A DNA stretch of 64,000 nucleotides, from positions 3,038,001 through 3,102,000 of the forward strand of contig NZ_OZ257250.1 of the NCBI RefSeq assembly GCF_965279545.1, written 5' to 3'. This DNA comes from Methylibium sp965279545. Lineage in GTDB: Bacteria; Pseudomonadota; Gammaproteobacteria; Burkholderiales; Burkholderiaceae_C. How positions within the stretch are numbered: the stretch's first letter is position 1; every line of letters begins with the position of its first letter. The position numbers and the translations under genes were made by a program. The notes under the pieces are model-generated. The model was not told the DNA's origin. It searched no databases and was given only the letters and a program-made list of their open reading frames with translations. Shown piece after piece: positions 57,199 through 64,000 of the stretch.

Positions 57199-57602
57199 GT
57201 GAAGTGGACCGATAGGCCGGATTCTGTGCAACCGCGGCGCCTTGCAGCGCCGCGGCCGTGACCGCCATTCCTCTGGGCCGCCCCTCGCGGAAACGGCTCG
57301 GTGCCACCTACCCGCCAGCTCCGCGGAGCCACATCAACGCTGGCCTATTTGGTGTTGCTGCGCGCAGAGATTGCCCGTTTCACCCCGGGCGGCTGCGCCG
57401 CCCGGGGCGGCTACTCGGGGCCGGCTTGCGCCGGCGCTTCGTAGAGCACCCGAGCGGGCATTCGCCCGGACTCGTCTCTGTTGCTCTGATCCTCACCTTG
57501 CGGTGGACAGTCGTTAGCTGCTGCGCTGCCCTGTGCAGTCCGGACCTTCCTCCAGCACGGCCTTTCGGCCGGTGTGCCAGCGGCGGTCTGGCCCACTTCA
57601 CG
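57199..57602 (-). ncRNA. rnpB: RNase P RNA, bacterial type A
   Basis: Catalytic RNA of RNase P. The minus strand has the P4 core GAGGAAGGTCCGGACTGCACA and AGGGCAG, the CAGAGCAACAGAGA stretch, the internal CCAAATAGGCC segment, and the 3' AGAATCCGGCCTATCGGTC, pairing with GGCCAGACCGCC at the 5' end. About 400 nt with several GC-rich arms. A GATAAT -10 lies at 57614-57609, placing the start near 57602. Ends are accurate to a few bases. No protein in this interval is credible. Confidence 0.95.
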
Positions 57603-57657
57603 GGATGGATTATCGTCGGCGACACGAAATTGATCGTCAGCCTCCAGAGGAGACCCC

Positions 57658-58578
57658 ATGAAAGCCACCACCGTCCTCGACACCGTCGGCAACACGCCGC
57701 ACATCCGCGTCCAGCGCCTGTTCGGCCCGGGACACGAGGTGTGGATCAAGTCCGAGCGCAGCAACCCCGGTGGCTCGATCAAGGACCGCATCGCGCTGTC
57801 GATGATCGAGGCGGCCGAGCGCGACGGCCGGCTCAAGCCCGGCGGCACGATCATCGAGCCGACCTCGGGCAACACCGGCGTCGGCCTGGCGATGGTGGCC
57901 GCGGTCAAGGGCTACAAGCTGGTGCTGGTGATGCCCGACAGCATGAGCGTGGAGCGCCGCCGCCTGATGCTGGCCTACGGCGCGAGCTTCGTGCTGACGC
58001 CGCGCGAGCTGGGCATGAAGGGCGCGATCGCCAAGGCCACCGAGCTGATCGCCGCGACGCCCGGATCGTGGATGCCGCAGCAGTTCGACAACCCGGCCAA
58101 CATCGAGGTGCACTCGCGCACCACGGCCCAGGAGATCCTGGCGGACTTCCCGCAGGGGCTGGATGCGCTGATCACCGGCGTGGGCACCGGCGGCCACATC
58201 ACCGGCTGCGCCCAGGTGCTGAAGGCGCAGTGGCCGCAGCTGAAGGTGTTCGCGGTGGAGCCCAGCGCCTCGCCGGTCATCTCGGGCGGCAAGCCCTCGC
58301 CGCACCCGATCCAGGGCATCGGCGCGGGCTTCGTGCCCACCAACCTGCACACCGCGCTGCTCGACGGCGTGATCCAGGTCGAGGCCGAGGCGGCACGCGA
58401 GATGGCACGCCGCTCGGCGCGCGAGGAAGGCGTGCTGGTCGGCATCTCGTCGGGCGCCACGCTGGCGGCCATCGCGCAGAAGCTGCCCGAGTTGCCCGCG
58501 GGCAGCCGCGTGCTCGGCTTCAACTACGACACCGGCGAGCGCTACCTGTCGATCGAGGGGTTCCTGCCGTTGGAGTGA
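57658..58578 (+). CDS. cysK: Cysteine synthase A
   Basis: PLP enzyme that makes cysteine from O-acetylserine and sulfide. 306 residues: the PLP lysine is K42 in NPGGSIKDR, the phosphate loops are PTSGNTG and GTGGHITG, and the substrate loop GGKPSPHPIQGIGAGF is complete. CysK and CysM are close; the length and the loop fit CysK better. GAGGAGACCCC precedes the ATG. It is divergent from rnpB with about 55 bp shared upstream. Confidence 0.93.
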   Translation: MKATTVLDTVGNTPHIRVQRLFGPGHEVWIKSERSNPGGSIKDRIALSMIEAAERDGRLKPGGTIIEPTSGNTGVGLAMVAAVKGYKLVLVMPDSMSVERRRLMLAYGASFVLTPRELGMKGAIAKATELIAATPGSWMPQQFDNPANIEVHSRTTAQEILADFPQGLDALITGVGTGGHITGCAQVLKAQWPQLKVFAVEPSASPVISGGKPSPHPIQGIGAGFVPTNLHTALLDGVIQVEAEAAREMARRSAREEGVLVGISSGATLAAIAQKLPELPAGSRVLGFNYDTGERYLSIEGFLPLE

Positions 58579-58601
58579 AGGCTGCGGGGGCGGCGGGCCG
58601 C

Positions 58602-59420
58602 TCAGCCCTCGGCGCCGACGAAACGCACCTGCTCCGGCTTGTCGGCCGGCAGCATCTCGAAGTGCGATTCGAGCTTCTTGAACAGCGCCGACGGCCGGCC
58701 GTTCTTCTTCAGCACGCCGCTGTCGTGCAGCGCCTTGCCGGCGGCATTGAGCCGCATCGCACGGCCCTGGCGCAGATCGGGGCAGGCCACCAGCACCGCT
58801 TCGACGTCCTGCGGCAGCACCGACGGCGGCGGCACTGGCGGCGCGACGGGCACCGCCACCTGCTCGGCCCTTGCTTGCGCGACCCTCGCTGGCTTGGCGG
58901 GTTTCGCGGTCTTGACGGCCTTGACGGCCTTGGCAACCCGGGGCTTCGCGGGGGCCTTCGGCGCCGCGGCCCGTGAGGTCGGCCTGGCGGCGCCGAGGAC
59001 GTGGAATTCGTCGTAGACCCGCAGGTAGTTGCGCTCGACGTCGGGCGCCGTCTTGCCATGCTGGCCGAAGCCGACGACACGGCAGCCGAGCTCGCGCAAC
59101 CGCACGATCAGCGGCGCGAAGTCGCGGTCCGAGGACACCAGCACGACCTCGTCGACGGGCTGCTGCAGCACCAGCTCGACCGCGTCGATGGCGAGCGCGA
59201 GATCGGTCGCGTTCGGCCCGGCGAAGGTGCTCGGCAGGAAGCGGATCGCATGGTCCTGCGACAGCGCGGCGAATTCGTTGGCCTTCTGCACGCTGCCGTA
59301 GGCACGGCGATGCTGCAGCACGCGCTGCGCATCGCGCAGCCGCTCGATCACCTCGGCCACCAGCTCGACCTTCACGTTGTCGGCATCGATCAGCAGTGCG
59401 GTCCGGATCGTCTTGTCCAT
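58602..59420 (-). CDS. NYN-domain (LabA/DUF88) putative RNase
   Basis: 272 residues. The N-terminal PIN-like NYN domain has acidic residues D12 and D14 (LLIDADN), ATDLALAID and SSDRDFAPL, the metal-binding carboxylates of this nuclease fold. A Lys/Ala/Pro-rich linker (about 150-200, APKAPAKPRVAKAVKAVKTAKPAK) leads to an OST-HTH-like C-terminal domain (GRAMRLNAAGKALHDSG...SALFKKLESHF). Probably an RNase. It follows pyrC by 13 bp and converges with cysK. Confidence 0.85.
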   Translation of the reverse strand: MDKTIRTALLIDADNVKVELVAEVIERLRDAQRVLQHRRAYGSVQKANEFAALSQDHAIRFLPSTFAGPNATDLALAIDAVELVLQQPVDEVVLVSSDRDFAPLIVRLRELGCRVVGFGQHGKTAPDVERNYLRVYDEFHVLGAARPTSRAAAPKAPAKPRVAKAVKAVKTAKPAKPARVAQARAEQVAVPVAPPVPPPSVLPQDVEAVLVACPDLRQGRAMRLNAAGKALHDSGVLKKNGRPSALFKKLESHFEMLPADKPEQVRFVGAEG

Positions 59421-59433
59421 CGAATCTCCCTTG

Positions 59434-60495
59434 TCAATGCCCCTGCGGCCGTGCCCGGTCGACCTGTTGCCAGGCCAGCACCTCGCCGCCCCGCAGCGGC
59501 TTGAGCGTCGCGTCGCCGAACGGCAGCGTCTGCGGCACGGTCCAGGGCTGGCGGCGCAGCGTCACCGTGCCGGCGTTGCGCGGCAGCCCGTAGAACGCGG
59601 GGCCGTGGAAGCTGGCAAAGCCTTCGAGCTTGTCGAGTGCCCCCGCGGCCTCGAAGGCCTCGGCATACAGCTCCAGGGCACTCAACGCGGTGTAGCAGCC
59701 GGCGCAACCGCTGGCGTGCTCCTTCAGGTGCGCCGGGTGCGGCGCGCTGTCGGTGCCGAGGAAGTAGCGGTCGCTGCCGGAGGTGGCCGCCGCCACCAGC
59801 GCGCGGCGGTGCTCCTCGCGTTTCAGGACCGGCAGGCAGTAGTAGTGCGGGCGGATGCCGCCTGCGAAGAGGGCATTGCGGTTGTAGAGCAGGTGGTGGG
59901 CGGTGAGCGTGGCCGCGGTGTGCGGCCCGGCCTCGGCCACGTACTGCGCGGCCTCTTTCGTCGTGATGTGCTCGAACACGATCTTCAGCCCGGGGAAGTC
60001 GCGCCGCAGCGGGATCAGCTGACGGTCGATGAACACCGCCTCGCGGTCGAACAGGTCGATTTCGGCGCCGGTGACCTCGCCGTGCACCAGCAGCGGCAGG
60101 CCCTCGCGCTGCAGGGCCTCGAGCGTGGCGTAGGTCTTGCGCAGCTCGGTGACGCCGGCGTCGCTGTGGGTCGTGGCGCCGGCGGGATAGAGCTTGACGG
60201 CCACCACGCCGGCTTCCTTCGCGCGGCGGATCTCGTCGGGCGGCATGTTGTCGGTCAGGTACAGCGTCATCAGCGGCTCGAAGTCCGCGCCGGCGGGCAC
60301 GGCCGCCAGGATGCGCTCGCGGTAGGCCTGCGCCTGCGCCGCGGTGGTGACCGGCGGCTTGAGATTGGGCATCACGATCGCGCGGGCGAACTGGCGCGCG
60401 CTGTGCGGTACGACGGCAGCGAGCGCGGCGCCATCGCGCAGGTGCAGATGCCAGTCGTCGGGGCGGGTGAGGGTCAGGGTGTCCGGGGAACTCAT
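59434..60495 (-). CDS. pyrC: Dihydroorotase
   Basis: Zinc enzyme of pyrimidine synthesis interconverting carbamoyl-aspartate and dihydroorotate. 353 residues of the class II (E. coli PyrC) type: H16-x-H18 in HLHLRD, carbamylated K101 in VKLYPAG, His pair LVHGEV and EHITTK, and the catalytic D in GTDSAPH. Start ATG 60495 is preceded by a short spacer without strong signals. Complete. Confidence 0.96.
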   Translation of the reverse strand: MSSPDTLTLTRPDDWHLHLRDGAALAAVVPHSARQFARAIVMPNLKPPVTTAAQAQAYRERILAAVPAGADFEPLMTLYLTDNMPPDEIRRAKEAGVVAVKLYPAGATTHSDAGVTELRKTYATLEALQREGLPLLVHGEVTGAEIDLFDREAVFIDRQLIPLRRDFPGLKIVFEHITTKEAAQYVAEAGPHTAATLTAHHLLYNRNALFAGGIRPHYYCLPVLKREEHRRALVAAATSGSDRYFLGTDSAPHPAHLKEHASGCAGCYTALSALELYAEAFEAAGALDKLEGFASFHGPAFYGLPRNAGTVTLRRQPWTVPQTLPFGDATLKPLRGGEVLAWQQVDRARPQGH

Positions 60496-60570
60496 GCGAA
60501 GGATTGTCAGTCACCCGTGACCACGCACACGAACGGCTGCAACGAACCCTGGCCCGACCTTCAAGCCAAT

Positions 60571-60582
60571 GCGTTCGAACGC
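60571..60582. terminator. GCGTTCGAACGC palindrome after gltL
   Basis: A 12-bp perfect palindrome, 9 bases past the gltL stop and about 75 bp before pyrC. It could act as a weak terminator hairpin or a regulator site; no T run follows. Confidence 0.3.
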
Positions 60583-60591
60583 AATGCCGTA

Positions 60592-61326
<735 letters not shown>

Positions 61327-61360
61327 GCGAGACTCCTTTGCTTAGAGCGGGGCTCGAACG

Positions 61361-61437
61361 AGCGCTGGGCCGCCCCGAGCCGTTCGAGCACCCCCGCGGG
61401 GGGTTGGCAGCGGTACGCCGCAGCCGGGGGTCAACAG
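61361..61437. repeat. GC-rich palindromic repeat between gltK and gltL
   Basis: GGGCCGCCCCGAG followed by a CCCCCGCGGGGGG hairpin and a GCAGCCGGGGGTCAAC end. Related in its core to the repeats at about 9537-9615 and 62143-62205, all beginning GGGCCGCCCC(A/G)AG. Noncoding. Confidence 0.7.
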
Positions 61438-62130
61438 TTACCGGATGATGGCGATCTTCTTCTGCAGCCGGCGCACGAGCATCGACAGGCTGAAGCAGAT
61501 CACGAAGTAGACGACGGCGGCGACCAGGTAGGTCTCGACCGGGCGGTTGAAGTTCTTGCCGGCGACCTCGAAGCCCTTGAGCAGGTCGTAGGCGCCGATC
61601 GCATAGACCAGCGATGTGTCCTGGAACAGGATGATGGTCTGCGTCATCAGCACCGGCAGCATGTTGCGGAAGGCCTGCGGCAGCACGATCAACTGCATGC
61701 TCTGCGCGTAGGTCATGCCGACCGCATAGCCGGCGTAGACCTGCCCCTTGGGCACGCTCTGGATGCCGGCGCGCATGATCTCCGAGTAGTAGGCCGCCTC
61801 GAACACCGTGAACGTGATGATGGCCGACAGCTCCGAGCGGTTGTTGGCGCCCCACTCGCCGCCGACGGCCGCGTAGAAGGCAGCCGGGATCAGCAGGAAG
61901 AACCACAGGATCACCATCACCAGCGGGATGGAGCGCAGCGTGTTGACATAGGCCGCGGCCGGCAGGATCAGCCACTTCTTGCCGGACAGCCGCATCAGCG
62001 CCAGCAAGGTGCCCAGCACGATGCCGCCGATCATCGCGATCAGCGTCAGCTGCGCCGAGAAGATCAGGCCCTTGAGGACGAAGCCGGAAACGACGTCCCA
62101 GCTCAGGAAGGAAAAGTCGAGGTTGAGCAT
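61438..62130 (-). CDS. gltK: Glutamate/aspartate ABC transporter permease GltK
   Basis: 230 residues from ATG 62130; the nine codons before it in the open frame come from a repeat. HisM-type permease with about five helices (VLKGLIFSAQLTLIAMIGG...) and the EAA loop EAAYYSEIMRAGIQSVPKGQ, which docks on GltL. One of two related permeases forming the heteromeric channel. Confidence 0.92.
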   Translation of the reverse strand: MLNLDFSFLSWDVVSGFVLKGLIFSAQLTLIAMIGGIVLGTLLALMRLSGKKWLILPAAAYVNTLRSIPLVMVILWFFLLIPAAFYAAVGGEWGANNRSELSAIITFTVFEAAYYSEIMRAGIQSVPKGQVYAGYAVGMTYAQSMQLIVLPQAFRNMLPVLMTQTIILFQDTSLVYAIGAYDLLKGFEVAGKNFNRPVETYLVAAVVYFVICFSLSMLVRRLQKKIAIIR

Positions 62131-62142
62131 TTCAGGCCTCCC

Positions 62143-62205
62143 GCCGGGCCGCCCCAAGGGCAGACTGAGCCCCCTGGGGGGAAAGGAGCAAAGCGACGTG
62201 GGGGC
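62143..62205. repeat. GC-rich palindromic repeat between gltJ and gltK
   Basis: GGGCCGCCCCAAGGGC with a CCCCCTGGGGGG hairpin, then GGAGCAAAGCGACGTGGGGGCTCA. Same family as 61361-61437. It occupies the whole spacer between the two permease genes. Confidence 0.7.
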
Positions 62206-62208
62206 TCA

Positions 62209-62952
62209 TCATTTGCCTCCCGCCGCCATGCCGGGCACGCGCAGGCGGTCCTCGACGACCATCATCACGCGATTGATGGCGAAGGCCGAGATGAAGTACA
62301 GCCCGGTCACGGCGAGGTAGACCTCGACGCCGCGCGAGGTTTCCTCCTGCGCCTGCATCGCGAACATCGTCAGCTCGGCGATGCTCACGGCGAAGGCAAC
62401 CGACGAGTTCTTGATGATGTTCATCGACTCGCTGGTCAAGGGCGGCAGGACGATGCGAAACGCCATCGGCAGCAGCACGTAGCGGTAGGTCTGGGCCAGC
62501 GTCAGGCCCATTGCGAGCCCGGCGTAGCTCTGGCCGCGAGGCAGGCTCTGGATGCCGGCCTTGACCTGCTCGGCGATGCGCGCCGACGTGAAGAAGCCCA
62601 GCGCGAACACGACCAGTACGAAGCTGGGCACGCTGCGCAGGCTGATGAAGATCGACGGGATGACGTGGTACCAGAGGAACACCTGGACCAGCAGCGGCAC
62701 GTTGCGGAACACCTCGGTCCAGGCATTGCCCAGCAGAACGAGCCGCTTGTCGGGCAAGGTTCGCAGGATGCCGACCAGCGATCCGACGACCAGCGCGACC
62801 AGCAGCGCCAGCAGCGCCACCGACAGCGTCCAGCCCCAGGCGGAGAGCATCCAGTCGAGATAGGTGATGTCGCCACCGCTGCCGAAGCAGCGCGGCATGA
62901 CCTCGCCATCGAGGGTGTTCTTGCAGAACACCTGCCAGTCCCATGCGGCCAC
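62209..62952 (-). CDS. gltJ: Glutamate/aspartate ABC transporter permease GltJ
   Basis: 247 residues with about five helices and the EAA-type loop TSARIAEQVKAGIQSLPRGQ. N-terminus MAAWDWQVFCKNTLDGEVMPRCFGSGGDITYLDWM resembles GltJ, with a periplasmic lead-in before helix 1. It is separated from gltI by a GC hairpin that likely dampens read-through. Confidence 0.92.
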   Translation of the reverse strand: MAAWDWQVFCKNTLDGEVMPRCFGSGGDITYLDWMLSAWGWTLSVALLALLVALVVGSLVGILRTLPDKRLVLLGNAWTEVFRNVPLLVQVFLWYHVIPSIFISLRSVPSFVLVVFALGFFTSARIAEQVKAGIQSLPRGQSYAGLAMGLTLAQTYRYVLLPMAFRIVLPPLTSESMNIIKNSSVAFAVSIAELTMFAMQAQEETSRGVEVYLAVTGLYFISAFAINRVMMVVEDRLRVPGMAAGGK

Positions 62953-63039
62953 GAGGCCTCCCTTTCCTGGGGTGCGCGATCCTGCGCCCGGTGCAACGGC
63001 GCGGTTGGGTTGTACCCTTATCGCGCGCCCAACTCAAGC

Positions 63040-63062
63040 CGGGGCGCGTCTGCGCGACCCCG
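63040..63062 (-). terminator. Hairpin between gltI and gltJ
   Basis: CGGGG-(T)-CGCG arms around a CAGA loop (plus-strand 63040-63062, one bulge). It lies in the 122-bp gap after gltI. In such operons a partial terminator here keeps the binding protein more abundant than the permeases. Confidence 0.55.
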
Positions 63063-63074
63063 ACCGGCTCTCGC

Positions 63075-63968
63075 TCACTTCTTCGCGTAGTCTTCCATCG
63101 GTTTGTTGTTCGGGCTCTTCAGCACCGCCTTGAGGTTCTCGCTCATGACCAGGCCGACCTTGGCGCCGGTGGGCGGCGTGGGCTGCAGGAACCACTTGTC
63201 GTAGAGCTGGTAGATCTCGCCCGACTTGACCATGCCGGCGATCGTCGCATTGACGATCTTCAGCAGACCCTCGTCGTCCTTGCGCATCATGATCGCGATC
63301 GGCTCGACCGACAGCACCTCGCCGACGATCTTGAAGTCCGCCGGGTTCTTGCTGCGTGCGATCAGGCCGGCCAGCAGGCTGCCGTCCATCACGAAGACAT
63401 CGGCGCGGCCGCTGTCGACCAGCAGGAAGCTGTCGGAGTGGTCCTTGCCGTACAGCTCGTTGAACTCCAACCCTTCGGCGCGCTTGTTCTTGCGCAGGGT
63501 CTGCACCGAGGTCGTGCCGGTGGTGGTGGCCACCGTCTTGCCCTTCAAGTCGGCGATCGACTTGATGCCCGAACTGGCTTTCACCGCCATCCGCACCTCT
63601 TCGACGAAGGTGGTGTTGGCGAAGGCCACGTCCTTCTGGCGCGTGGCGTTGTTGGTCGTCGAGCCGCACTCGAGGTCGACGGTACCGTTCTGCACCAGGG
63701 GAATGCGGTTCTGCGAGGTGACCGGCTGATACTTGACCGTGAGCTTGCGACCGACCGCCTTTTCGATGTTCTCGACCGCCTTCTCGCAGATCGCCACGTG
63801 GTAGCCGACGTACTTGGCACCACCCAGCGTGTAGGACAGGACACCGGAGGACTCGCGCACGCCCAGGGTGATGGCGCCGGAGTCCTTGATCTTCTTCAGG
63901 GTGTCCTCGGCCTGGGCCAGACCGGCAGCAGCCAGCGCGGCCACGAGGATCAAGAGCGATTTCTTCAT
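63075..63968 (-). CDS. gltI: Glutamate/aspartate ABC transporter substrate-binding protein
   Basis: 297-residue periplasmic binding protein: signal peptide ending AGLAQAED, then the SBP family 3 pattern (GAITLGVRESSGVLSY..., VDLECGSTTNNATRQKDVAFA, IKSIADLKGKTVATTTGTTSV). The GSTTNN and R-x-x-D elements are typical of GltI/AatJ acidic amino acid binders. First gene of the operon; AAGGAG six bases before ATG 63968. Confidence 0.95.
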   Translation of the reverse strand: MKKSLLILVAALAAAGLAQAEDTLKKIKDSGAITLGVRESSGVLSYTLGGAKYVGYHVAICEKAVENIEKAVGRKLTVKYQPVTSQNRIPLVQNGTVDLECGSTTNNATRQKDVAFANTTFVEEVRMAVKASSGIKSIADLKGKTVATTTGTTSVQTLRKNKRAEGLEFNELYGKDHSDSFLLVDSGRADVFVMDGSLLAGLIARSKNPADFKIVGEVLSVEPIAIMMRKDDEGLLKIVNATIAGMVKSGEIYQLYDKWFLQPTPPTGAKVGLVMSENLKAVLKSPNNKPMEDYAKK

Positions 63969-64000
63969 GAAGACTCCTTCAGGGTATCGGGAACAGAAGA

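Noticed and set aside
57258..58976. 572-codon plus-strand ORF across rnpB and cysK
   Set aside because: It crosses the RNase P RNA gene and then reads cysK out of frame; no protein similarity.

Overview
The window is a high-GC chromosomal segment of a betaproteobacterium, almost certainly Burkholderiales (Rubrivivax/Methylibium/Leptothrix-like). The evidence is the complete division and cell-wall (dcw) cluster in the betaproteobacterial order, the protein sequences, and several families of short GC-rich palindromic repeats of the kind common in that order. No species can be named from the sequence alone.

About 0.2-2.6 kb: on the minus strand lie a SoxYZ-like carrier and a metallo-hydrolase of the quinoprotein-relay type, and two related small membrane proteins. 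About 2.6-21.9 kb: the dcw cluster, all minus strand, reads mraZ-rsmH-ftsL-ftsI-murE-murF-mraY-murD-ftsW-murG-murC-ddlB-ftsQ-ftsA-ftsZ-lpxC. It starts at a sigma70-type promoter with MraZ-box repeats, and many genes overlap by ATGA or TGATG. Repeats have invaded it at four places: ftsW/murG, murG/murC (two mini-ORFs that chain murG to murC), the murD coding region in frame, and ftsZ/lpxC.

About 22.1-50.6 kb: a metal-handling island bounded by insertion-sequence debris. It holds a Cu/Ag CusCBA pump (CusB carries a fused CusF domain), a CopA-type P-ATPase with a divergent MerR-type regulator and a recognisable MerR promoter, a periplasmic CusF, a cupredoxin, a Tat-exported multicopper oxidase and a lipoprotein TolC-like channel. 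Next come a His-rich EamA transporter, a lipoprotein, a P-II-like protein, a ZIP transporter, a CzcCBA-type pump with a CzcI-like protein, and a cytochrome c-FTR1 permease. The far end is a wrecked cadmium/lead module: a P-ATPase fragment fused to an IS3 start, a broken IS5-family element, and the 3' part of a CadR/PbrR-type regulator. Export pumps, periplasmic chaperones and oxidase together suggest copper/silver and divalent-cation detoxification; the metals are inferred from family membership.

About 50.7-57.1 kb: miscellaneous accessory genes (phospholipase D-like, DUF2845, membrane protein, cupin, HugZ-like, ABM-like, AtaL-like, Bcr/CflA exporter) with two decayed gene fragments. About 57.2-64.0 kb: housekeeping genes, comprising the RNase P RNA gene, cysK, a NYN-domain protein, pyrC, and a glutamate/aspartate-type ABC transporter (gltI-gltJ-gltK-gltL).
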